Shown here: piece after piece, positions 33,606 to 42,763 of the stretch
Position numbering within the stretch: the first letter of the stretch is position 1
How the letters are laid out: every line of letters begins with the position of its first letter
Source: DATCJA01 sp963734635
Lineage (GTDB): Bacteria > Acidobacteriota > Vicinamibacteria > Vicinamibacterales > UBA2999
DNA: 64,000 bases
Assembly: GCA_963734635.1 (NCBI GenBank)
Contig: CAVTIA010000002.1
Location: 496,001-560,000 of the forward strand
Direction of reading: 5' to 3'
Notes under the pieces: generated by a model
The model's database searches: none
What the model was told of the DNA's origin: nothing
The model's input: the letters and a program-made list of their open reading frames with translations, nothing else
Program-made: the position numbers and the translations under genes

Positions 33606-35489
33606 TCACCGACTGGCCGTCCGACTGGCGGTCTGCGTGGTCGGCGACGGCCACGGGTTCCCGGGCGGCCCGTACTGATAGAACGCGCCCAGGGTCGTGA
33701 TCTTGTCCATATCCGGATAGAGCACGCCAATCGCCGGCATCTCGCGGCTTCCGCGCGGCGAATACCAGATGGCGCCTTCACGCGTCACCTGCACCTTGGG
33801 CGTGTCGGCGTCGAACTGCGGCTTCGGATAGAACGCCCACGTCTGGTTGCGCGGGTTGAACTTGCTGATGAGCGCCACGCGATCCGGTGTCGGAGAATCC
33901 GCGAACCACATGTTGCCTTCCGGGTCAGGATTCACGTCGTACGGCTGCGCCGTCCAGAGCGGCACCGAGTACTCGGTGAAGCGACCCGTCGTCTGGTCCA
34001 GCTTTGCGAGCTTGCCCGGCCGGCGACCCTGATTCCAGATGGCCGCCCAGATGTTGTTCTGCGCGTCCACGTTCAGCCGGCGAATGTGGCCCGGGAACGT
34101 CAGCGGCGCAAACTCGGTCCACTGCTCGTTGATCGTGTCGAACTTGGCGATCTTCCCGGAGTTCCACAGCGCGATCCAGATGTTGTCGTTGCGGTCGGCA
34201 ATCACGCCGTAGGGAACGGCCCCGCGATCCGAAATCGGGTACACGGTGACCTTGCCTGTGGCGCGTTCCCACTTGCTGATCGCGCCGCCCATGATCCAGC
34301 CGACGTACAGGTTGCTCTTGGAGTCGAGCGCCATCGACTGCATCCACTTCATCTCGTTGCGGATGACGTTGTCGGGATCGCCGGGAATCTGGTGATCCCA
34401 CTTTTCGGTCTTGGGATTGAAGCCGAGGATCCGCTTCTTCCCGGTCGGCTGGACCCCGGAATGCTCGGGCGCCCACACGATGCCGAACCGATCGATGGTG
34501 AGGTCGTGGTTACCGAGCTTCGCGCCATCGGGATAGAGGTAATCTTTCTGCTCGCCCGTGCGCGGATTCAGCTTCACCAGCCGGTGCGGGTATCCGCGGT
34601 CGGTCAGCCACACGTTGCCGTCGGCATCGAACCGGACGTCCTGCCCCCACCGGATGCCGCGTCCCTGCTTGGCGAATTCAGGCGAGCTGCTGCCGGTTCC
34701 CGGCGGATCGATCGGCAGGTAATACTCGATGAACATCGCCTTGCTGAGCGCCGCCTCGTCGAGCGGAACGTCTTTTTCCGCGCGGACGAAGCGCGGCTTG
34801 GCGTCGGGACCAAAGTTCTTCGTTACGTACGCAATGAATTCCTCGCGCTCCTTCCTGGCGAACGGAAACCACTGCACGCGTCCCGAGAGCGCCCCTTCGG
34901 TGTACGACCGCGCATCGCGCTCAGGGAGTTCGGCGCCCATCATGTGGCCGAGGCGCGCGCGCCACACGTCTTCACTCGCCGGCCTGGCGGAGATGAAGTT
35001 CTCGTGGTGGCAACGCATGCAGCCCTGCTCGATCACCTCGAGACCGGGGCCAGCCGGATAGATTTCCGAATAGCGCGCGAACGTCACGCCATTCTGCGGA
35101 GCAGGCTCGACACCCTGGCCCGCCCGCATGGCGACACTCAGCTTGGCGTTCTCACCGGCCCGCAGCGCGACCTTCTGCACCTCGGACTCGAGCCCCTTCG
35201 CCTTGACGCGCACTTCGTAATTGCCCGGGAAAAGGGCAAGGGATCGAAATGCGCCAGCGTTGGTGAACACCATATACGTGACGTTCTTGTCGGTGTTGCG
35301 GATGTACACCTGCGCAGCCCTGAAGGCCTGCGGCGCGGTCACATTACCCGACAGACGCGCCAGCCCGGCAATCTCGCCGCGCTGCTGGGCAACAACAGTT
35401 GTGGCGCCCCAGCTGATGCTCAGGACATATACGGCACACAGGGCCAGGACCCCGACGATCACCCCGGTCAGAAACCGACGGCTGCTCAT
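33606..35489 (-). CDS. Heme-binding, streptogramin-lyase-like beta-propeller fusion
   Basis: 627 residues. An N-terminal membrane or signal segment (VIVGVLALCAVYVLSISW) is followed by a carboxypeptidase-regulatory-like beta-sandwich (about 38-125: GLARLSGNVTAPQAFRAAQV) and a c-type heme site, C157-MRCHH, in a short helical domain (150-245). A virginiamycin-B-lyase-like propeller occupies about 275-610: DADGNVWLTDRGYPHRLVKL, DRNDNIWIALWNSGKIAKFD and DPEGNMWFADSPTPDRVALI. Vgb lyases linearise streptogramin B, but the heme fusion and export argue for a different, redox-linked role. It is the first gene of the run down to 29523. Confidence 0.85.
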   Translation of the reverse strand: MSSRRFLTGVIVGVLALCAVYVLSISWGATTVVAQQRGEIAGLARLSGNVTAPQAFRAAQVYIRNTDKNVTYMVFTNAGAFRSLALFPGNYEVRVKAKGLESEVQKVALRAGENAKLSVAMRAGQGVEPAPQNGVTFARYSEIYPAGPGLEVIEQGCMRCHHENFISARPASEDVWRARLGHMMGAELPERDARSYTEGALSGRVQWFPFARKEREEFIAYVTKNFGPDAKPRFVRAEKDVPLDEAALSKAMFIEYYLPIDPPGTGSSSPEFAKQGRGIRWGQDVRFDADGNVWLTDRGYPHRLVKLNPRTGEQKDYLYPDGAKLGNHDLTIDRFGIVWAPEHSGVQPTGKKRILGFNPKTEKWDHQIPGDPDNVIRNEMKWMQSMALDSKSNLYVGWIMGGAISKWERATGKVTVYPISDRGAVPYGVIADRNDNIWIALWNSGKIAKFDTINEQWTEFAPLTFPGHIRRLNVDAQNNIWAAIWNQGRRPGKLAKLDQTTGRFTEYSVPLWTAQPYDVNPDPEGNMWFADSPTPDRVALISKFNPRNQTWAFYPKPQFDADTPKVQVTREGAIWYSPRGSREMPAIGVLYPDMDKITTLGAFYQYGPPGNPWPSPTTQTASRTASR

Positions 35490-35525
35490 GATGCCTTCCT
35501 CCGCTCTACAAGCGCTTACAGTAGC

Positions 35526-35545
35526 GCGCAGGCTTAAGCCTGCGC
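35526..35545. repeat. Family-B dispersed palindrome
   Basis: A perfect 20-bp palindrome GCGCAGGCTTAAGCCTGCGC followed by TCTAC, between the 3' end of receptor 2 and the propeller-fusion gene. Confidence 0.85.
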
Positions 35546-35607
35546 TCTACGGGTGCGGGGCGCCAGGGATTTTGGGCACCCTGGCGACCCTCCAATCACG
35601 TGAAATC

Positions 35608-38529
35608 CTACCAGACGAACCGGATCGCCAGCTCGGCCTGCTGCCGTGGATACACGGTATTCAGCGTGCCAAACGCATTCGACGTCGCATTCATCTGCCA
35701 CGGCGTAGCCCCTACGCCGAGGCTGTCGGTGCCAAACAGGTTGAGTACCTGAAGGATGAGTTCGGCGCGGCGTGCGCCGCCCAAGCTCACCTGCTTGCTC
35801 ACCCGCAGATCGAAGCGCTGGAACTCGTCGGTCATGAGCTGACTTCTCGCGATCGCCGCCAGCCCCCGTGATGCGCGCCAGGTGTTCACCAGTGCCAGCA
35901 TCTCGGCATCGTTGCCGCGGTTGAAGACGTTCTTCGTCGTCCCCGGCACGTAGTCGGTCACCGCGCCGTCGGCGTTCAGATCGATGCCGGCGCGCGCGGG
36001 GAACGGCCGTGACGACCGGTAGTTCCACACCGCCCCCACGGTGATGTCGAACGGCAGCATCACCGCGCCGCTCGCCACCAGCGTGTGGCGCCGATCCTGA
36101 CTGCCGTAGCCGTCGTCATACTCCGGATGGTAGAAGTCGACGACGGTGGCCCCCCCTGCCCCCTGAGTCCTCGTCCTTCGCCAGCGTGTAGGACACGAGA
36201 TACTGCGTCCGGCCCGAAAAGCGCTTGTCGAGCCGCAGATAGAGCGCGCGATAGTCGCTTTCGCCCGCCGCGCGGTATTCGAGGATGTTCCCCCACGTCG
36301 GCAGCGGGCGCCGCCCGGTTATTGGATCGGGGGTATTGATGTTGGCAATCTGGTTCGCCTTCGTCTCCCTTGCTGAACACACCGTCCACGTGAATCGCCA
36401 GATTCGGTCGCAGCTCATGCGACAGCCCCACGTTGAGCGATGTCGACTCTGGCTGTTCAATCTCGTCGTCCGTGGTGCTGACGTTCGGCGTCGCTGACAC
36501 CGTGACGAAGTCTGCGGCGACAGTCCGCCATACGGATCCGGATACGACGGATTCCGGATGTTGACCTGGCTTTGGAGCAGCGCGTTCACCTCGTTGCGCA
36601 GGGTGTTGGCGAAGACGTTGCCGTAGTACTTGCCGGTGGCGAGGCGCGCCACCGTGCGCCCGTCGCTTCGCACGTCCCACGCCAATCCGAACCGCGGCCC
36701 CCAGTTGTCGTTGTCCGCACGCGAGTCCGGGTCGATGAGCTCGGCCAGCCGTGGCCGGCCGTCGAAGGTGATGTGATTGTTGAACGCCCGGTGCAGGTTC
36801 TCGTAGCGGAGCCCGACATCGAGCGTCAGGTTCGGCAGGACGCGCCACTCGTCCTGCACGTATGTCTGAATCCAGTCGGCCCGGAGATGCCGCGGCAGCG
36901 GCGGGAACGACGCGGTGAACTGAATCGGGGTTCGCAGGTTGCGAATCGACGCCGCGCTGCCGTCGAAGAACTGATCGGTGCCGAACGTCCAGGTCCCGAT
37001 GTTGTGTGTCGACTCCTCATTCGAGCGGAAGCGCAGGAAGGCACCGCCCGCCTTCAACGTGTGTCCGCCCATACTGAGCGTGAGGTCGTCCGAGATGTCC
37101 CACCGCTCAGTCCTGTTGTTGCTGTAGCCGGTCGATCCCCACGTCAGGCTCGGGAAGACGTACACCGCGCCAGGGGAGCCCGCGATGGTGTAGGGCTCGA
37201 AGCGTTCGGCCGGGAACTCGCCGCGCTGGCTGGCAGGCCACCGCGGAATGCCGGGCGGGCTCCCGAGGTTCTCCAGGTGCGACGGCGGAAGCTGCGACCG
37301 GACCTCGTTCAGCACCCGTGAGCTGATCACCCACGTGTGCGCCGCCAGCAGCGAGTCGCGCGGCGAGTCCGTATCGGTGCCGGTATTGCCGGCCAGGCTC
37401 CCACCGCACTCCTCACAGAACGTGTACTCCTTGTCCCACAGATACCGCAGGAACACGTTCTGCTCGTTGTTCACCTGGAAGTCGCCCCGCAGCAGCAACT
37501 GCCGCCGCTCGTACCCGGCCGGGAGAGTTCCCCTCGACCGCCGAGTAGAACTGCGGCTGGCCGGTGCGCACCGTGACCGTCTTCGGCTCCTTCGTCCGCT
37601 CCAACGCCGCGAAGAAATGGATCCGGTCCTGCACGATTGGGCCGCCGAACGCGCCGCCGTACTGATTGCGCCGGTACTCCGGCTTCGGGTCGCCACGGGT
37701 GTCGTGCTGCTCCTTCTCGAACTTGTCCATCGCGTTCAGGCTGGTGTCGCGGAAGAACTCGAAGACCTCCCCGTGGAACTCGTTCGTGCCGCTCTTGGTC
37801 GCCGTCAGCACCACGCCGCCGACCGCGCTGTACTGCGCCGACGAGCCGCTGATGTTCACGCGGAACTCGCGGATCCCCGACTGCGGCACCTCGAGGAATT
37901 CCTGCCCCGAGTTGTAGATCTGGTTCTGGCCGCCGTCCACGTACGAGGTCGTCAGGTTGGCGTTGGCGCCCCCGGCGCCGATCGTCGGCCGCGCTCGCCG
38001 CGTGCCGGTTGGCAGCTGCGTCCCAGGCATCAGCAGCGCCAGCGACCCGGCCTGACGGTTGGCAATCGGCAGCATCTCGATCTGTTCCTGCGTCACCACG
38101 CTCGCCACTTCGGTCTGTCGTCGTTTCGACGACGGGGGACTGCGCGGTGACGATCAACGCCTCCTGGATGCCTTGAAGCGACATCGTGAGGTTCTGCTGC
38201 ACCGAGAGCCCGATGGTCAGCGCAAGGTTGGTGACTTCTGCCGTTGCAAAGCCACCAAGCTCGGCTGTCAAGCTGTAGCGGCCGGGCTGCAGTCCCGCCA
38301 GGCGATACTGGCCGTCTGTTTCGGTGACGGTGGTCCGGACCGTGCCGGACTCGACGTTGCGCAGGGTGACGGTGACCCCGGGTAGAACGCCGCCTTGCGC
38401 GTCCGCGATCACACCGGTAATCACTGCGCTGGCTTCACCCTGAGCGGCGGCAGCAGCCGCCGTTCCCAATACGGAGACCAAGAGAAGGGTCGCAATCCGA
38501 AGGTACCGACGTCCCGAGACAGCTGTCAT
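35608..38529 (-). pseudogene. TonB-dependent receptor 2 (Oar-like), multiply frameshifted
   Basis: ATG 38529 follows GGAGGTTTC. The N-terminus has a signal (IATLLLVSVLGTAAAAAAQG) and a carboxypeptidase-regulatory domain (GVIADAQGGVLPGVTVTLRN). The plug continues in another frame (QEQIEMLPIANRQAGSLAL, TSYVDGGQNQIYNSG). The barrel lies mainly in the frame at 37530-36510 (HTWVISSRVLNEVRSQLPPS, VQDEWRVLPNLTLDVGLRY, NIRNPSYPDPYGG). The end is at 36078-35608 (NLFGTDSLGVGATPWQ ... QQAELAIRFVW). Frame changes fall near 38115, 37530, 36510, 36370 and 36130. Each piece is free of internal stops. The intact protein would be about 970 residues. It is a close paralogue of receptor 3 and related to receptor 4. 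Confidence 0.85.
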
Positions 38530-38691
38530 GAAACCTCCTCGACGAAACGGAAAAACGCCGCAGTGAACGCGCTGGGTCAGCCTAAAGGAGTAGGTCGATG
38601 GGCAATGGCCGCGACCATCGCATAGGGCATGGGGTTTGTCAAGAATCGGATATGATGCCGGGCGTCCATCTCGCTCAAAGGAGTCGCTGTA

Positions 38692-39285
38692 ATGCGTACC
38701 TCTGCGGTTGTCATGGCGCTCGTCTTGGTTGGATTTACCGGTGCGGGGCGCTCGCCCGTCGTGCTCGGACAGACCGGCGCCGGCTGGGTAACGCTGTTCG
38801 ACGGCAAGAATCTCGATCAGTTCGTCGCCACCGGTGACGCCGACTGGCACATCGTCGACGGCGTCCTGGAAGCCACGAAGGCTCGCGGCTTTCTCGTCTC
38901 CAAGCAGTCGTACACGGACTTCGAGCTGCGGGGAGAGGTCTGGGCGACAACACAGTCGAACGCCGGATTCCTCTTCCGCATCACGAATCCGAAGGACCCT
39001 GGGATTGAGAACGGCTACGAGCTGAACATCAACGACGAGCGCAAAGACCAGTCGGGACGGACGGGCTCGATCGTCAACGTCGCGAAGCCGCTGGTGAAGT
39101 TCGATTCCGGCGGCAAGTGGACGACGGTTGAAATCAGAGCGGTCGGACCTAAGATGACGGCGAGACTTGACGGAACGCTGACGGCGGAAGCGAGCGACGC
39201 CAAGTACGCGCGTGGGCCCGTCGCGTTGCAGGCGGCGGGTGGGCTCGTTCGCTATCGGAATGTTCAGATCAGAGAAGTGAAGTAG
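38692..39285 (+). CDS. DUF1080 (3-keto-disaccharide hydrolase-like) exported protein
   Basis: 197 residues with a signal peptide (VVMALVLVGFTGAGRS). The single domain is the concanavalin-like DUF1080 fold: AGWVTLFDGKNLDQFVATGD, GVLEATKARGFLVSKQSYTD, FELRGEVWATTQSNAGFLFR and PVALQAAGGLVRYRNVQIRE. Pfam names the family after 3-keto-disaccharide hydrolases, but most members are uncharacterised. It is divergent from receptor 2 across 162 bp, so the pair could serve one substrate, perhaps a glycoside. It ends just before a family-B palindrome. Confidence 0.87.
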   Translation: MRTSAVVMALVLVGFTGAGRSPVVLGQTGAGWVTLFDGKNLDQFVATGDADWHIVDGVLEATKARGFLVSKQSYTDFELRGEVWATTQSNAGFLFRITNPKDPGIENGYELNINDERKDQSGRTGSIVNVAKPLVKFDSGGKWTTVEIRAVGPKMTARLDGTLTAEASDAKYARGPVALQAAGGLVRYRNVQIREVK

Positions 39286-39286
39286 A

Positions 39287-39306
39287 GCGCAGGCTTTAGC
39301 CTGCGC
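39287..39306. repeat. Family-B dispersed palindrome
   Basis: A perfect GCGCAGGCTTTAGCCTGCGC-type palindrome, two bases after the DUF1080 stop and before the convergent MBL gene. Confidence 0.85.
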
Positions 39307-39328
39307 GAATCTTGCCGGTCCGGTCAAG

Positions 39329-40441
39329 TTAAGTAGAGCCTCGCCGGTACACCTTCGAGAATCCATTGCGGGCGTTCGTCACGGCGAACGTCCCGTCTTC
39401 CAGTGCTGACAGCTTGATCCAATACGCGCGGCCGTTGTGCGCCGGCGGCGGTGGCACGTTCGGACCGGGCTGCGGCAGCGGCATCGGCGCAACCGGCATC
39501 ACGTCCTGCTGCTCGTCGATGCCGTTGGCGATGAACATACCGGGCGCGGTGTACTCCTGCCCGCTCAGCAGCGAGAAGTGCATCTGCCACAGGTCCTCGA
39601 ATCCGGGCGACGAGTAGAGCGCTCTCATCACAGCGGGCAGCCCACCCTTGCGCGTGCCGTTGTTCATGATCGCCACGCGCGGCGCCACCGCGTGGACGAA
39701 CAGCACCGAGTTCGATGTGTCCTGCCCGTGATGCAGACCCAGTAGCGCGTCAACCGTGCCGAGGCGGTTCATCGGGCACACGAGCTCGAATTCCTTGTCG
39801 GTTGTGAGATCCCCCAGGTGCAGCGCGCGGAACCTGCCAAACGTGATGTAGCTGCCCACCGACTCGGGATCCTCGGGGATGGCATTCACGGGTGCCGGTC
39901 CGCTTCCGCACAACGGGTTGGCCCTGCCGGCATCAGGGAGCGGCGTGCGAATGACAGCACCGTTCGACGTCACGATGCGCACACCGATACCCGCAATCGG
40001 AATCGTGTCTCCAGGTTTGACGACCGTATGCTTCGCCTTCGCATACAGTTCTGGGTACACGCTCTGCAGGTACTTTTCCGTCGCCTCGTTCTTCTGCACG
40101 GTCGGTCCGTGATCGATGAAGTGGCGAATCGGGATGCGCGAGGCGAGTTCGGCAAGGCCGCCGTAGTGATCGCCGTGCCAGTGGGTGGTGATCAGGTGAT
40201 CGATCTGACTGAGGCCGGCGTCTTTCGCGGCGTCAAAGATACGTCCCGCATCCCGAGCCGCGCCCATGCCGCCGTTGCCCGTGTCGATCAGAAGCGACTG
40301 ACCGGACGGAGACACGAAGAGCGTGGCGTTGCCACCCTCCACGTCGACGACATAGATGTCCAGCGTCTTCCCGCTGCGCGTCTGCGCCGCCACAAGCGCG
40401 GCACTCACGACGATCGTCACGAGACATAAAAATCGACGCAT
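39329..40441 (-). CDS. Exported MBL-fold hydrolase (ComEC C-terminal-like)
   Basis: About 370 residues from ATG 40441. The signal peptide is LCLVTIVVSAALVAAQ. The MBL core starts TLDIYVVDVEGGNATLFVSP, SLLIDTGNGGMGAARDAGRI, and carries H87-x-H89-x-D91-H92 in TTHWHGDHYGG and a later His in LLGLHHGQDTSN. The opening resembles the MBL domain of ComEC proteins (DVEGGNATL replacing DVGQGDA). A proline-rich loop (PMPLPQPGPNVPPPP) precedes the last strand. The substrate is unknown. It is the last gene of the 42664-39329 minus-strand run. Confidence 0.85.
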   Translation of the reverse strand: MRRFLCLVTIVVSAALVAAQTRSGKTLDIYVVDVEGGNATLFVSPSGQSLLIDTGNGGMGAARDAGRIFDAAKDAGLSQIDHLITTHWHGDHYGGLAELASRIPIRHFIDHGPTVQKNEATEKYLQSVYPELYAKAKHTVVKPGDTIPIAGIGVRIVTSNGAVIRTPLPDAGRANPLCGSGPAPVNAIPEDPESVGSYITFGRFRALHLGDLTTDKEFELVCPMNRLGTVDALLGLHHGQDTSNSVLFVHAVAPRVAIMNNGTRKGGLPAVMRALYSSPGFEDLWQMHFSLLSGQEYTAPGMFIANGIDEQQDVMPVAPMPLPQPGPNVPPPPAHNGRAYWIKLSALEDGTFAVTNARNGFSKVYRRGST

Positions 40442-40493
40442 CCTCGTAGTCCTTGAGCGTGGAGGTGAACGTCCTTCTGGACCCGGCGCGCTC

Positions 40494-40895
40494 CTATTGG
40501 CCCGGTCCGTTGATCTGCTGACCGGCAACCAGGAAGTTCCGTCCGTCAGCTGTCTTGACCGTCCGCCCGGCCATCGTCGTCGTGCCGTTTTTCGCGCGGA
40601 ACCCTTCCACCGTCAACTCCGTCCCGATCGCAAGGTCCGTCTTTCGAACGCCGGCGCGCAGCAATGCCGTGGCGCTGCCCGCTTCGACGGCCCAGGTCTC
40701 GGTTTTTCCGTCTGGCCTCTTGACGTCGACGTGCAGCCAGCCGTGCGGGTTGACCCATTCGAGCTTGCTCAATGTCCCCTTCACGGTCACCGGCTTCTCG
40801 ATGTCGAATTCCGCTGCGAACGAGTGATGCGCCGAGGCGGGCGCTGCGGCCCAGCACAACCCGACGCCCATAACCGCTGCAAGAAACTTCCTCAT
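40494..40895 (-). CDS. DUF6152 family exported protein
   Basis: 133 residues. A signal peptide (FLAAVMGVGLCWAAAPASA) is followed by the family hallmark HHSFAAEFD, then TVKGTLSKLEWVNPHGWLHV and GTELTVEGFRAKNGTTTMAG. DUF6152 proteins are small periplasmic beta-barrel-like proteins, probably OB-fold, of unknown function that often occur beside cytochrome or TRPW-family genes. The two adjacent His after signal cleavage could bind a metal. Confidence 0.87.
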   Translation of the reverse strand: MRKFLAAVMGVGLCWAAAPASAHHSFAAEFDIEKPVTVKGTLSKLEWVNPHGWLHVDVKRPDGKTETWAVEAGSATALLRAGVRKTDLAIGTELTVEGFRAKNGTTTMAGRTVKTADGRNFLVAGQQINGPGQ

Positions 40896-40913
40896 GGGAC
40901 TGCCTCCGCGTTC

Positions 40914-41682
40914 TTAGGAATCAAAAGACTGACACTCGTAATCCAGGATTTGGAGGTTCTGCTCAATCCGGCGGTAGAACGGCATGCTCATCTTCCACGG
41001 TCTCGAAAAGACCTTGGGGTCGGTGACCGTGACTTCGTAATTGAGGTGATCGCGATCGAGCAGCGTATAGCGCTCGACGAGGTGCATCTCCTCACTGTGA
41101 AAATTGCCGGCGCGATCGAACCATGTGTCTGCGTTGAAATAAGTGACGTCGACGACAAGGGTGTCCCCTTCCCAGCGCCCACGAGAATCGCCGAGCGCCC
41201 ATTCGATCGGCCCTTCGGGATGCTCGCTGTTCAAGCGGATGTGACGAAGGCCGTTCGTACTCGAACAGCATGCCGATGTAGGTAGGCGTCTGGATGATCT
41301 GAAACGGAAACGGCATGTACATGATGCGCGGGACGCCAGGCTGAAAGCACTTCGTTTCGGGGTCGGCCGTCAGGCGGTTCTTGAAGTTCTCGTTTCTCTT
41401 TGCGAGCGCCTCGGGCAAGTACGGCAGTTCGTTGCCTTCCACCACCGCCTGCCCCGCGGGAACGCCCTTCGCGGCAGAGTGATCCTGAATGTTCCAGGCA
41501 GCCGTGTTCAGCACCTGCCAGATCCCTGAAATGTCGGGCTTGCCGTCGGCGGTGCGCGGCAGCGAGCTGGTCGTGGCCGCCGGCGTCTGAGCGGGGACGC
41601 GGTTCATCGAAAGCCACGCAACTCCCACCAGCACGAGCACCACGACGAGAGTGAGGGTAGTGCGACCGACTCGGCTTGTCAT
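40914..41682 (-). CDS. Exported TRPW-family protein (paralogue 3), one frameshift
   Basis: ATG 41682 opens MTSRVGRTTLTLVVVLVLVG (signal). It then reads RTADGKPDISGIWQVLNTAA and CFQPGVPRIMYMPFPFQIIQ up to LFEYER at about 41250. The continuation is in the next frame (NSEHPEGPIEWALGDSRGRW, GDTLVVDVTYFNADTWFDRA, TVTDPKVFSRPWKMSMPFYR), ending CQSFDS at 40914, so one base is lost or gained near 41245. The best match in the window is paralogue 2. It sits 18 bp upstream of the DUF6152 gene. Confidence 0.8.
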
Positions 41683-41692
41683 CTCGTCCCTC

Positions 41693-42664
41693 TCACTTTT
41701 GGAAAGCGCCGCGAGACCGTTTGCGTCCCTCGTCGGTGTACTTCAGGGCGGACTGTACGCCCTCCCAGCACCCCTGCTCCCACATTTCGTACTTCGGATT
41801 CGGATTGCGACGCCATCCCCACGCCATCGTCCATGGCCGCGTGAAAACCTTGGCGTCTTCGATCGTCGCCGTGTAGTAGATGACGTCCTTGTCAATCATG
41901 GTGATCCGTTCGACGACGTGCGCGTTCTGGCTGAAGAAGTTGCCGATGTGATCCATGCGTGGTTTCGGCCAGCTGGTTGGTCGCGTCGATGACCAGCGTG
42001 TTGCCCTCCCACCGGCCGCGTAAACTTCCTTGCCACAGCTTGATGTCCGGGCGGAGGTGTGGCCGCCCGTCCGTCGGGACAATCCTGTAGGTGTCCGCGT
42101 AGTCGTTGAGCATGAACACGTATCCAGGGGTCTGGACGACGAACTTGGTTGCCCCGTACCCGAATCGCGGGGCGCCGTCCGGCAGGCAAAACTGCCCCGC
42201 GTCGAGATACTTTTCGAAGTGGGCCTCGCGCTTGGCTGCGGCCCACGGCTGGTACGGAATCCTGCCGTCCGCCGGATCCACGATCGAGCTTCTGTCTCCG
42301 GAGCCATCGATCGATTCCGGGTGCTCTTCGATGTTTTCCAGATTGCGTATGGCGATGCGGTTCCAGTAGCCCTGAAAGTCAGGTTTCCCGTCCGCGGTGC
42401 GCGGAGGGTTGAATGTCTTGGCCTTCTCCTGCGCGCAGCGGTGGAACGGCGCGGGCTCCTCGGGACACCCTCCGAACTCGCTGTACGGGCGTATCTTCGC
42501 GGGCGGCGATCCCGGTGGCGGCGATGCGAAAAGGCGCACGTGACTGACCGACCACGGGCCGCGATAGACCGGAGAGGATGAGAACGACTGATTGCGATGA
42601 CAGAGGCACAGAGACAGGCAGACACGGAGGATTCGTGCCGCCGCACGCAAGAGAGGCTTGCCAT
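41693..42664 (-). CDS. TRPW-family protein (paralogue 4), frameshifted
   Basis: ATG 42664 has GGAG upstream. The recognisable protein begins in a different frame within about 100 codons (KAKTFNPPRTADGKPDFQGY, CLPDGAPRFGYGATKFVVQ, LRGRWEGNTLVIDATNQLAE). It shifts again near 41955 to MDHIGNFFSQNAHVVERITM, ATIEDAKVFTRPWTMAWGW and YEMWEQGCWEGVQSALKYTD. A low-complexity TGTCTC-word stretch near 42600, also seen at 2590, lies over the signal-peptide region and makes the N-terminus uncertain. It ends 10 bp before paralogue 3 starts. Confidence 0.75.
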   Translation of the reverse strand: MASLSCVRRHESSVSACLCASVIAISRSHPLRSIAARGRSVTCAFSHRRHRDRRPRRYARTASSEGVPRSPRRSTAARRRRPRHSTLRAPRTGNLTFRATGTASPYAIWKTSKSTRNRSMAPETEARSWIRRTAGFRTSRGPQPSARPTSKSISTRGSFACRTAPRDSGTGQPSSSSRPLDTCSCSTTTRTPTGLSRRTGGHTSARTSSCGKEVYAAGGRATRWSSTRPTSWPKPRMDHIGNFFSQNAHVVERITMIDKDVIYYTATIEDAKVFTRPWTMAWGWRRNPNPKYEMWEQGCWEGVQSALKYTDEGRKRSRGAFQK

Positions 42665-42697
42665 GTCTACGTCTCCTTCGAACTAGCCGGTACCAGT

Positions 42698-42763
42698 CCG
42701 GAAGCCTGAAGGCTTCCGGCTACCAGCGTAGCAGGCTAGCCGGAGACCTTCAGGTCTCCGGCT
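42698..42763. repeat. Palindromes of families E and F
   Basis: GGAAGCCTGAAGGCTTCC with CCGG arms at 42698-42719 and CGGAGACCTTCAGGTCTCCG at about 42740-42760, 20 bp apart. Both contain CTGAAG or CTTCAG-like centres as in families A and B. The second touches the stop codon of receptor 3. Confidence 0.8.

Noticed and set aside
33606..35489. Streptogramin resistance (vgb)
   Set aside because: Only the propeller resembles Vgb. The heme site, extra domain, export signal and cytochrome neighbours argue against a resistance role.
34086..35537. 483-codon plus-strand frame opposite the heme/propeller fusion
   Set aside because: His/Arg/Val-rich antisense translation without domains. The minus-strand propeller repeats and CxxCH site are clear.
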